Program-made: the position numbers and the translations under genes
Shown: positions 11,004 to 21,928 of the stretch, piece after piece
Numbering within the stretch: the stretch's first letter is position 1
Layout of the letters: each line of letters opens with the position of its first letter
Source: Cloeon dipterum
Taxonomy: Eukaryota > Arthropoda > Insecta > Ephemeroptera > Baetidae
Length of the DNA stretch: 64,000 bases
Assembly: GCF_949628265.1 (NCBI RefSeq)
Contig: NC_088788.1
Coordinates: forward strand, 25,034,335-25,098,334
Reading direction: 5' to 3'
The notes under the pieces: model-generated
Seen by the model: the letters and a program-made list of their open reading frames with translations, nothing else
The model's database searches: none
What the model was told of the DNA's origin: nothing

Positions 11004-13573
11004 GATATCAGACTATGCGTGAATATGATTGAATGTAAAAAATTAGGAATGTGTTGGGTGCATGTGGACGAAAGACGTGCACGAAAGGAAACTACATAAT
11101 AATAATATATAGCTTCGGGAAGTGAGGACTGTGGAGCAGAATGAAAGTGAACTATTTTAGAATTTTTACTGCGTACCAATGTCGTTGTCTTCTTTTGTCT
11201 ATATTACATAATTCAATTTTCGCGGCGGCGCAGTTAAGTTTCGAGAGTATCGCTGGAAGACTGATTGTGAAAGGAGACCGGAGACGATATACAATACATA
11301 CCGTCTCATGTTCATTCCTGTCTATGTAATTCTGTGCAACAGAAGGGGGAAAATAAAATTCTGCTATTCTTCACAGCTTAAGCTTACATGACTGTACTGT
11401 TGGCTATTGAGAGCTTGTCCTTTAAGTCTTTTACCGCTTTTACCATTCCTGCTAGCTAATGGGGTCTGGAACTAAGACTGCGGTATGTCCGGGTAAGGAT
11501 GGGATGTCCGCGGGCACAGCTGTCGCGCGGTCTCTGTTTTTTTATACTTGTCTTGGCGCTGTAAAAGGTAAAAGTGGTGCAAAAAAATCAGCAATGAATT
11601 GATCGGAATGCGAAATTTTTCCATTTGTTTGCATTTTAGAAAATTCGCGAAATGAGACTATACACTTTGCACTTAAATCAGACATCGAAATCTAATTTAT
11701 CAAAAGATCAAAAGTAATTTTGGAATTAATAATTTTTGCGCTTTTTTATCCCTGTCCGAAGACCGGGAAGGGCGCGCACTGCACTAGCGAAACCCGGGTC
11801 CCAATAACACCGCGAACGGATAACATGGGCGCACCAGGCCGCACAGGGACCCAGCCCACTCACAATCAAGGGCCACTTGCCTCCGTGCATGTAATACGCG
11901 GTAATACGGCACACTACAACAACGTTAACTCGAATTTTATATAATAATATTTCATGCGTCCATGCAGTTTTTTATTGAATTTTATGGATATCAGCTCTAT
12001 ACATAGTCTAGTCGCAAAGCATCTTCTATACTCTACTGCTGCCTGTTATTAATTTGCTTTACTATCGCGTGAGGTTTTTGACTAAAGATGCTTACTTTTA
12101 AAAGAGCGGCTTATAATCTTCTTTTATTATTTTTATCCCGATTTACTGAGTCCTATCTTATCAATTATCTAAACGGCAATTTCTTAATATTGCCGCTTTT
12201 GGCGCAAGTTCACGTCAAACTCTTGGCTAATTTAAGAATTAGAGGACTATAATTATGATAATTATAATATAATACGATTTTCCGACAAACATGTTATGGC
12301 ATTTTATTGTCAAGCACCTGCTGTGGTCCAGAGTGCGATTTTAAACCACACTACTATGTAAACTTTATAATCAATTTATGCAGTTTTGTTAACAAAACCG
12401 CATTACTAATGAGAATTTTTCCTCTCGCGTCGTGTGCAAATAATCATTTAAATTTAGCGACACAGGCTAAAAATCAATGACTATTATTATTTATAATTTT
12501 TTTTTGTATTCAAGAACTGAAAAGTTTTTAGATTGGCGATAAGTGCAAGACAAAAAATTATATAGAGGTTTGTCCTGCAAAGTTTAAAATATCACTTCAT
12601 TAATAGCCCAAAATATACTGAAAAGGGTATAAGAACGGATAAGAGAAAAAATAATAAATATTTATTTTTTTTAACGAAAAGTAACTATATAGAATAAGAA
12701 GCAGCAAAAGGATATAATATTATGCTTTGCCCGTGTTATGTCTTTGCAGACAGTATGACAAATAACTCTAACGAACGTGGCCATTCTTCCTGGCAGATAT
12801 TGCAAGCTTTCATCAATTTATTTACCATGTATATGTATTGCTAATGCGATTAAAACATAAAATGTGAGTAAAAAATTCAAACGATGAAATGTCAAACATC
12901 TCTAGAATAAAATGTATATTATGTTGTAATAATTCGACAATTCAATGGAATGTTAGGGATTCGAGCGACTATTAATATATCTCATACCATGTAGAGATTT
13001 TTTAACCTCTCTACTCAGCAAAAAATAATATGCCAGCGTGAGCTATGAGCTCACGGGGTTGCAGGGTTCCAATATCACAGATTAACACAAAAAATAGTCA
13101 CAAAATTAAAAATTAATTTAAAAGCCAAATTTCAAAACTTTTCGACTGGAATAATTATTGATTTTATGGTTTGGATTTAACGGTCATAGAATTCATAAAA
13201 GAAAATAATCGGATTGAGGACGCGGGCATAAAAGTAATGCTTGTTTGTGTACCTATGTATATCAAATTAGGTTGTCTCACTGACAATGAGTGAGTTTGCC
13301 TGAATAGTGCGTGGATCTCATCTTGTTGGCGCCTCTATGATTCAAAGCTATAGAGCTTCGAAATTTGCTCGCACGCAAGTAGCAGGTTTATGGCGCTGTC
13401 TTGCTGTTGGTAGTGTTTTGAGTGTTTCGCTTATGCTCGAAACTGGCAGCGGAAATTCGGAGTCTCCAATTTAACGAATACAAATTTTTAAGTTTTCTTG
13501 AATAACTGCAAATTTTGTTCCAATTTGATGAGTTGATGTTACTGCTTAAGCTTGGAACTAAAAACTGTAAAAA
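11004..13573. other. Divergent intergenic region between macrodomain gene and MRG15
   Basis: The 2.5-kb interval separates two outward-transcribed genes and should hold both promoters. It is AT-rich apart from GC-richer islands near 11450-11530 and 11750-11900. No coding exon, tRNA or repeat could be supported. A short perfect hairpin lies at 13037-13055. Confidence 0.5.
13037..13055. repeat. Perfect 8-bp inverted repeat
   Basis: CGTGAGCT, spacer ATG, AGCTCACG: eight of eight pairs with a three-base loop, about 520 bp upstream of the MRG15 start codon. It could be a palindromic protein-binding site or chance; no second copy was noticed. Confidence 0.45.
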
Positions 13574-15460
13574 ATGGTGAAGACCAAGTTTACAGAAGGT
13601 GAGGCAAAAAGGATGCACAACAAAGATGATTCACACTCGCACATAAACAATTAATACACATTTCCTATCATTGTACAAAGCCGGCATTGTGAATTCAATT
13701 TCAATAGTTTTAGCAAACTTAAACACAGCCTTGCTATAGCTTGTTTAACAATCTGTACATAATTTACTTTTTTGCAGGTGAAAGAGTCCTTTGTTATCAT
13801 GGCATTTTGTTGTATGAGGCCAAATGCCTCGAACATCGAGTCAGCGACAAAGTTATTGAATTCAAAGTCCACTACGCTGGATGGAATAAAAGGTACGTAC
13901 TGTGGTAATTCTAATCAAAGAGAAATAGCAACTCTGTATACTTGCTTGGCTGATTGTTATTAGATTGAATTTTAGCATAATCGAAGTTGTTGGTATAAGC
14001 CGACAGGCAAAAGAAACAACGAGCAACCCTGTTATTCCTAATCTCTAAATCTGTGCTCAATCTTACCTCATTGGCTATGATGCAAAAATTTGGCTTGCAG
14101 CTGGGATGAATGGGTACCTGAAGACAGAATTCTGAAGTACAACGAGGCCAGTTTACAAAAACAGAAGGAACTGAAGAAAGAATATGAGCTGTCGTAAGTC
14201 ATTTTCTCAGGGGCACTGCTTTTCCCTGCTAATCTTTTGGAATATTAATAGAATTTCTATTATAAATAATTATTATTATGTTTTAAACTCCCCCAGTGCA
14301 CTGGACCTGAATTATTTTTTCATTCTTCATATCGTCTTTCAAAAATTTCGCGATTGAGATATCTAGTAAAATTATTACTTCAACAAAATTAAGTAGTAAA
14401 TTTTCATGGATTTCACATTTTTCATGAGCTTTATGCGCGCAGTCAACGGCTGCTAGTTAATAACAAATTTATACGCTCTAAATTATGTTGAGGTAGTTTT
14501 TCTGTACTTGTTGATAAATTTATAAAAGTTCTGGGAATTCCATAACTATCTATGTTAATAATTTTCAACTATGGGTATAACCAGTAAACCCTTTATTAAA
14601 CATTGCAATATATATTGCTCTGTAGGAAAGTACCTAAGAAAAAAGGTGTGAAGAGAAAATCTGAAGCACCGAAAGCAGAGGCTTCGACAACGAGCAGCAG
14701 CAGAGCATCCACACCATCATCTGAAGCATCATCTGTCAAAACACCAGTGACTGCGTCTGGCAAGACACCGTTGGCGCCACCAACACCAAAGGAAACATCA
14801 GAACCAGAAGCTAAGATCATGGTGTTGGAACCTGTTCAGGTCAAAGAAGACATTGTTGAAAAGCCTGCTGCAGAGCAAAAGGATGAAATCCTTCTGCAAG
14901 AGCTGATCATTCCTGAAAACCTGAAAAAAGTTCTCGTTGATGACTGGTACCTGATTCAGAAGCAAGACAAACTTTACAATCTTCCCGCAAAGGAGACAGT
15001 CCGAGATGTGCTCGACAATTTCATCCAATTCAGGGTTGTCAAGACCAATTGCGATAAGAGTGGTGAAAGTGCGTTGAGGGAAGTTGCTAAAGGTAAAAGT
15101 TTTAATTTGATTTACTTTACCTGTATTGATCAAACTTTAATATCAGGTATCTGCACCTACTTTGACGTCCTGCTTGGAAAACAACTATTGTACAAATTCG
15201 AGAGGCCACAGTATGCAGAGATTCTGCAAAAACACCCTTTTACAGCCATGAGCCAAATATATGGAGCCCCACATCTCTTGAGGCTATTCTCTTGGAAAGG
15301 AAGCTTGGTGTCTAAGTCACAGTTTGACGAAAACAGCTGTGAATATTTGAATAAGCACTTCAAAACGATCATCAAATATCTTGCAGACAACAAGAATACT
15401 TTGTTCAACACCGATAACTACATGACGTCCACTCCGGAATACCATCGCAGGGTTATCTAA
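13574..15460 (+). CDS. MRG15: MRG15 chromodomain protein (MORF4L1 family)
   Basis: Five exons: 13574-13598, 13778-13892, 14101-14193, 14626-15092 and 15147-15460. They sum to 1014 nt, 337 residues, close to the usual family length. The protein starts [17 protein letters not shown], the family hallmark, and its chromo barrel includes [17 protein letters not shown] Lys/Ser/Thr-rich linker ([12 protein letters not shown]) leads to the MRG domain, with [35 protein letters not shown] and the C-terminal [12 protein letters not shown]15 reads methylated H3K36 and is a subunit of the Tip60/NuA4 acetyltransferase and Sin3/Rpd3S-type deacetylase complexes in the nucleus. The last intron (15093-15146) is 54 bp, a multiple of three, and has no stop in frame, so its retention would add 18 residues near the start of the final exon. 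An AATAAA follows the stop within a few bases. Confidence 0.96.
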
Positions 15461-16011
15461 TTAATAAATAATTGGTACACTACTTTGTAAATGATCAAGG
15501 CATTCTACTTTTGTGTTCAAAAAATTTTGCTTCCAAGAAATGAAGAAACAGTATCATAGTTCAAGAAGAATTAAAATATTTGATTGGTCCAAAGAAGTTT
15601 TTTAATGGATAATTACAAGATTATTACACAAGTTGTAAAATAAGCATTCTTCCTTTCATTATTAATTGATGAAGTATTAATATAGAAATGCACAGCAGCC
15701 ACAGCAATGTTGGAATGTAAGAAAGTTAAAATAAAATTGAGCGATAGCGTTCATTGACAACTTAATTAACAGGAAGTTTGGTAAAATGTAAAAATCAAAC
15801 GTAAACAATAAGCATCCTGCGTTTTCTTAAGATAAATACAAGACTTAACTGCTGGATTAACCATATTAAATGAGCATCATATTTTTCTTTACTAAATTAA
15901 ATAACTTGAAAAAATCATTGCAACAATTTGTGAGATTCAGAATGTTAAGTAAATTGTTGAGCATCTAAATCAGATTAAAATGTGTAGGAATGGATTGTTG
16001 GTAACACAGGT
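15461..16011. other. Convergent 3' region between MRG15 and the TTLL-like gene
   Basis: AT-rich sequence between two converging genes, expected to hold both 3' UTRs. Several AATAAA-type strings occur (for example 15463-15468). No exon or structured element is apparent. Confidence 0.5.
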
Positions 16012-18105
16012 TCAACACCAAACATCATCCATCAAACATTTAGCTTGAAACCAGCGGTACTGAAGAATATTTTTGGTTGAAAGCTCTGCATATTCTTGGG
16101 GTATTCCCAATTTAGCTTCAGCTTGCGTCTACAATAAGAAATTAGGATGATGAAGTTTTACATTACAAAGAATTAAATTTACCATTCTTGGTGGGAATAT
16201 CCTTCTACATCTAAATCTATTCAAGTGCTCCTTGTACGCTTTTTTAATGTCGGCTACAAAGTCTTCTTTCAGACAAGGAGCACAAAGTTGGCACTCTGGT
16301 TTACTGCAGTCATCACAGTTGACACAAACCTCGGGCGAAGTCATTATATTTCTGTTAGCAACGACCATGTTACTAACCTCGGCGTTACTGCGAAAAAATG
16401 GTATCAAGTTAAAAGCATTAATATCTTTGGGCTCTCAATTTTCTTACGGTTGGAATGGAGGATGGAGGTAGCTAGAGATTCCCACTAAAGATAGTAAGCT
16501 GTACAGTACTTGCTCATACAAAAGAGCATTCGGCGGGTAATGCATGGACGAAAGATTGGGGGACATGTTAGCCTGCAACGATACATTATTAATCACGCGT
16601 TTCCTAGTGCTGGAAATTAGAACTTACCTCTAAGAGATGCACTTTGAAATTTTCATCAACAATAAAATCAAACCGCACCATTTCAAAAAAGTTGCGCTTA
16701 TTCTTGTACCGAGACAAAAGAGCTGCAAAATCTTTTTCTCGGGACAGGTAAACAGACGCGATGGCTTTGTCCACTTGGTCCCAAATGGAATCAGGGTTTT
16801 TCCCTAAACACAAAAATTTTAGATAAGTTAGTTAAATTTTCCAGCGCTCTATACCAATTGACTTCAAGTGCGCATCAAAAGACTCTTTGAATCCATAAGA
16901 CATCTCTGCATACTTCTGCAACGCAGGTACCTTCCAGGCTGGCAGGTAGTCTTCTCCTATTACATATTGGGGCACATTGGAAGCATTGAAAGGTTCGTAA
17001 GGCTCCTCACAATACCTGATTAACACGATAAACTGAATAACAACACATTGCAATGATTAAAAATGGATAAATGGTTACCTGAATAAAACATCACCATCAA
17101 ACTTATAAATTCGCAATGGATCTATTGAAGTCACAATTGTATAAACTCCAATATCAAATTTGTGCCCACTAATCAGTAAAGGATTGGCAATAAATTCTTG
17201 AACAAAGTTGTCCTTAGAATCAAGATTTATCTTTTCGATTGGCTTGAAAAATACAGATCGATGATCGTTGTTCTTTTCGACAAATAATGCCTTGGGATTT
17301 TTGTGTGCCTGTAAATGGTGGAAAATTAAGACAAGATTCTTTGGCAAATTGCTTCAAAATATTACGTATTCAAGTAATTGTTCCTTGTCATCAGGAAGTC
17401 TGAATGCAGGAGGAATCCCAAGACCGCCAGAAGTTGCCAAGCTGACCTTTGTTGTGATATAACCTGTGCCAGGCAGTTTATTGACTCTCTGGTTTGGCTT
17501 TAAATTTCTTAAGCTTGACTGCAGTGCTTGGAATGGGTAATCATGGGCCCACAAGACATCCCAGTTGGACGTGTTGTCCTCCGTTATGTGGTAGCCCATT
17601 CTGTCGAAAACACTATAAACATGCTTCAGGTGCTTCAAGTCCATCTGCATACAATGACTTTTATTGTGTGTTATTCTTTATATTGTTACAATTACCCGTG
17701 GACTCCAAATAAGCAAGGTTGGTTTGTCATCATTCGGTAATAAATACTGTTGTTTGACAGGACAGTCTTGAAGTTTCAATTCCTCTGTTACCTTCAGCAA
17801 AAGTTTAAACTGTTCGCTATTCAGATTTTGTAGTCCATTAACATTAAATGCAATCAGAACAACGCCAAGAAAAATCACAGAGATTATCGTTGCAATAAAT
17901 GCCATCACGAAATTAGGTTGTGCGCTGGGACCACCACTTGAAGGTTTTTTCGTTTTATCTGTCTCCTGGATAAACAAATTTTGCATTAATGAATATGAAA
18001 AAAGCAGCATTATGATTGATTATATGTATCTACCCCATCTTCTTCGCCAGAGTTTTTGGACGAAGCCGAACTTTTATTTTCACCAGCTGGGGTCCGGCGT
18101 CTCAT
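16012..18105 (-). CDS. TTLL15-like tubulin-tyrosine-ligase family membrane protein
   Basis: Nine exons, minus strand: 18034-18105, 17696-17965, 17366-17644, 17079-17308, 16855-17015, 16628-16803, 16448-16572, 16183-16387 and 16012-16128. Total 1635 nt, 544 residues. A short polar N-terminus (MRRRTPAGENKSS) precedes one membrane segment (residues about 40-60, MAFIATIISVIFLGVVLIAF), giving a type II signal-anchor layout. The TTL core follows: NWDVLWAHDYPF, NLKPNQRVNKLPG, DNFVQEFIANPLLISGHKFD, FFEMVRFDF and LLEANMSPNLSS, the last two carrying metal/ATP-grasp residues. A Cys-rich C-terminal motif, CDDCSKPECQLC, matches my memory of the TTLL15 branch. Family members ligate glutamate or glycine to tubulin; for this branch the enzyme activity is uncertain. 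It is head to head with DNAAF10, and a diverged N-terminal copy lies at 4998-5690. Confidence 0.9.
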
Positions 18106-18431
18106 TTTCTCTTTCCTCCTTTGGCGGCTTTGGCTGGTGAATACGGCAGTCCTGCAGTCGGCAGCGAGTAACTAACAAATTAGTAAACAGCTGAAATCAA
18201 AGCGTGTGGCTAGGCGTGAACTCGACAGCTAGCCAGAGTTAGCACGAGCCAATCAGTTGCTGGAGAAAGCAAAACAGCTGGCGCGAAACACCCAAGCAAA
18301 CAATTGTACAAACAACAAACAATTTTAAGAACATTCACATTTCGCATGGTCGTGAAGGTGAAGTGTGAAGCAGTGTAAAGCCTTCTCGTGTGTCTGTGTT
18401 TTTATTTACATACTCATCGATTTTGTACCTG

Positions 18432-18445
18432 GTTGCCTTGACAAC
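18432..18445 (+). promoter_or_regulatory. X-box (RFX-binding site) in the TTLL/DNAAF10 divergent promoter
   Basis: GTTGCC-TT-GACAAC fits the RFX X-box consensus (RYYNYY, 1-3 nt, RRNRAC) at every fixed position and is nearly palindromic. It lies 96 bp upstream of the DNAAF10 ATG and about 330 bp upstream of the TTLL ATG. RFX factors drive ciliary genes in animals through X-boxes close to the start site. DNAAF10 is a dynein-arm assembly factor, so the site makes functional sense. Binding is inferred. Confidence 0.8.
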
Positions 18446-18540
18446 AATATTATTTATTTATGTATTAAATTTTATTCACAAGAGATTTCCAAAAGAGACG
18501 ACTTCTGTTAGAGGAGTTTCAATCGAGTTAAAAATTTAAA

Positions 18541-20025
18541 ATGGAAAATTCGCAAGTGGTTTGCCTGATTGAAAAATCTCTGCCATGCTCAATATTTGAT
18601 GTCAAATGGATACCGTGTTCAGCAAAATTTGTAGTACTAGGCTGCTTACCCCGCACCACAGGAGTCATCAAGATTTTTGAGCTGAACGGCAGTGATCTTA
18701 CTTTAGTAAAAGAGGTGAATTGATCGAATTCATGTTGGCAATAAACCTAATATTTCCCTCATATAATTACCTATATCATATTCATAATTTATCTCTCCAG
18801 GTTGAAAAGCCTAAGGGATTCAAATGTGGAACCTTTGGAGCATCTGCTCTTCGTGAACGCCGACTTGCAACTGGAGATTTTGATGGCAATCTTTCAATTT
18901 GGTGACTAAACCATTGTATAAATTGTGTCCGTTTTTATATTCCATTCATTGCGCTATTAGGGATCTGGAAGATACAAGCAAACCCATTTATTCAGTCAAA
19001 GCGCACAAAGATTTGGTCAATGCAGTAGCAGGCTTTGGTGGAAAAAGTATTGGTTGTGGAGCACCTGAAATTGCAACTTGTGGCCGTGATGGTATGAACT
19101 TTCCATTCAGTTGTATCGTTTGGATTTGTAAATATCATTTGGTCCAAAAAGGAACTGTCAAATTATGGGATCCGAGACAGAGAGAAGTCCCTGTAGCAGT
19201 CATGAAACCAAAGAATGGAGAAACACCCAGAGACTGCTGGACAGTAGCATTTGGTGAGGATTAATAACTATACTCTTATCTTTGCTAATGCATGAAATTG
19301 TAGGCAACTCTTACAACAGTGATGAAAGGGTTCTTTGCTCTGGCTATGACAATGGAGATATCAAAATGTTTGATCTCAAGAAAATGGAACTGCGGTGGGA
19401 GACAAATTTAGCTAATGGAGTGAGCCAAATTTTTTTATTAATTATAAAACAAACTATAATAATATTTTTATAGATTTGCTCTCTTCAGTTTGATCGTCCT
19501 GACATTGAAATGAACAAATTAGTCGCCACTACACTGGAGGCAAAATTCCATGTATTTGACCTGCGTACCCAGCACCCCACCAAAGGGTTTGCGTACATGA
19601 GTGAAGAGGTGAGGTAGCAAATCTTCAAAATTGTTCCTTAAATTATATCTTTTGCATCGTTAAGGCGCACAAATCGACTATCTGGTGCGTTTGCCACTTG
19701 CCCCAAAACAGAGAGCTCTTTGTTACTACTGGAGGAGCGGGATCAGTGTGCCTTTGGAAATAGTAAAAAAAGTTGGTCAAAATATTTGCTTGTCTGTTAA
19801 TTCTTAAATTTCTACAGCAATTACCCATCCAATCGGGTAAAAGAAGATGAAAAAGGCGTCAAAGAGGGTGTTCCTGGCTCTGTTACTCTTCTTCACAACG
19901 CCTTGCTATCAACTCAGCCCATTTCTAGTTTTGACTGGAGTCCTGATAAACTTGGCCTTGGTGTGTGCTCGTCGTTTGACCAGACAGTTCGAGTTTTGAT
20001 TGCTACGAGGCTTAATTTAGTGTAA
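18541..20025 (+). CDS. DNAAF10: Dynein axonemal assembly factor 10 (WDR92/Monad), WD40 protein
   Basis: Eight exons: 18541-18714, 18801-18901, 18961-19091, 19152-19253, 19304-19419, 19474-19608, 19665-19762 and 19818-20025. Total 1065 nt, 354 residues against 357 in human WDR92. Family signatures run along the whole length: [105 protein letters not shown] and [15 protein letters not shown]. The protein folds as a WD40 propeller and works with R2TP-type co-chaperones in cytoplasmic pre-assembly of axonemal dynein arms. All introns are 50-86 bp. The 60-bp intron at 19092-19151 is a multiple of three without an in-frame stop, so retention would keep the frame. An X-box lies 96 bp upstream of the start codon. 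Confidence 0.97.
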
Positions 20026-20406
20026 GGACAATTACGAGGGGAAGGTTTTGCTTTGCAGCCAAATTATGCAGCACATTGAATGGAGCAAACAATGCTCCTT
20101 ATCAGACTCTTTTAAGTTCTTTGATAACTTCAACCACTGTATAATTATTAGTCGTCTTAAGAGTTTTCTCATTAAAAATATTTATCACAATGAAACATGA
20201 AATTTTATTTTAAGGGTTTAAAAATGAAATGCAAAGTGAAAGAAATCCTTTTTCTTTGCTACTTTTAATAATTTTGCGGGAAATTTTGCTTAAACAATTG
20301 CTATCACCTTGCCAGTGTGTTTCATCTTCGCATAGTATATATTAGTAAAGTTAAGATAACTTCAGTCCACTGCGAGTTTCAAATCACATAACCAAGACTA
20401 TGTGCT
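20026..20406. other. Convergent 3' region between DNAAF10 and SDE2
   Basis: A 380-bp interval between two converging genes, presumably occupied by their 3' UTRs. Nothing else is apparent. Confidence 0.5.
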
Positions 20407-21271
20407 TTACTTGTCACTACTTAAGGACTTCGCAGAGTCTTCATCTTCAGAACTGCTGTCAGAGCCACTCAAGTCATCATCCATGCCCCTAAATTTTTAA
20501 ATTTGTGTAACATAGATCATGAATTATTTAATTACAGCATACCATATTTTCTTCTTTTTCTTGGGTTGCAAATCTGTGTCGGATTTCCTCTTAACTCCAG
20601 AATAACTGGAAGCTGCCTTCAATCCGTGCTCAAGTGCATCCGCCACTTTCTCTGTCATTTCCGACCTTGCCTCATCATATCTGGAATCTTTGAACTCGAC
20701 TTTTGGCTCTTCCACCATCTTCTCTAGCTTCTTCCGCTTTTTCTCTTTTTGCTCCTTTTCTAATTCAGCTTTGTTGTTGATCCAATTTTTCAACCTTCAA
20801 AGATTGAAAAAGTTGTAAGCACATAACATTCAATCAGTCATGTATCTTGACAAATGATATTCGTGGGGAATTTTTTACCTCTTTTCCTCATTTATGTCTC
20901 GCAAACGGCGTCCACTCAAGTCCCGACACGCTTCTCTGTTTGTTGTTTTTTCAATTTGCGCACCAATGGCTCTAAGCATGGAGCCGAAGCCTCCTTTACC
21001 TCCAAGAACTCTGGGGACAACTTGGACAACGGAACCCTCTTGGACATTGCGCAGTGAGGTTCTCTTGCCGTTCACAGTGAGGTAGAATTCGTTCTAAAAA
21101 AATGAAATGTGCTCATAATAGGTAATTTTCACGGTTTTATAACAATATGACAAAATTGATCTAGATAGATAAAGCCAAAACATAACATCATACCTTTAAT
21201 AGGCCATTAGAGATTCCTCTGCACTCGAGTCCTTTGCGGAAAATGAATTTGTCGCTTGAAATCCACTCCAT
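20407..21271 (-). CDS. SDE2: SDE2 homologue (replication-stress and splicing regulator)
   Basis: Four exons, minus strand: 21194-21271, 20879-21093, 20543-20794 and 20407-20488. Total 627 nt, 208 residues, with phases 0, 2, 2. The N-terminus ([30 protein letters not shown]) is the SDE2 ubiquitin-like fold. It ends in [18 protein letters not shown], the conserved site where a deubiquitinase cleaves after GG to release the C-terminal fragment beginning with Lys. Then come [20 protein letters not shown] and a Lys/Glu-rich coiled region. The tail is acidic and serine-rich ([12 protein letters not shown]). In yeast and human the processed fragment joins spliceosomes, and human SDE2 also regulates PCNA. 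At 208 residues this version is much shorter than human SDE2 (about 450) and lacks a recognisable SAP domain. It is divergent with Pep, 657 bp between start codons. Confidence 0.93.
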
Positions 21272-21928
21272 TTTCGTGAGGGAGCTGTCAGCTGGTAAAA
21301 ACTAGCTCAGGAGTTCAATCTGCAAATCTATGCAAAATAAATATGTAAATTTATGTATATTTCAGTCTTCATGTTAAAGAAGCGAACTTTCACGTTGTTT
21401 TTGTGTATGTATGTATGTATGTTCATAAATATAATGTACTTACTTCGAAATGTTTTCCAAATTATGGTGGCACACGAAGAAACTAAGTGTTTTCACAAGC
21501 CTGTGCTTCTAATTGCAAGCAAGCGCAGCTGACATCAAAGTTGCAACGATGCGATCAGGTTTCAGGTTGCGATTGTTGCGCTACGACGCAAAGCGGCCAA
21601 AGCGCCATCTCTCTGTAGCATGACAATTTGCAAGTGCAAACGCCCACCTCCCATTTCTGACCGTCGTTTCACTATCATTACATATAAACACACACGGATC
21701 AGGGCAACGCGTAACTGGAGTCCTTCGCATAACGCGGATTTTTGTGCTCCATTAGACGGAAATTGTTTTGTGTAGACTCATAAAATCATCGTTAGGAGTA
21801 TCAAATTGTAATTTAATCTCTATCTAACGTGCCTGTTTCCTTGAGTTGGTTTTTATTTTCATCAGGAAAGAGAAGACTCGACATTTAGATACTCAGCTGA
21901 GGCATAATATCTCGTCTCAACAGCTAAG

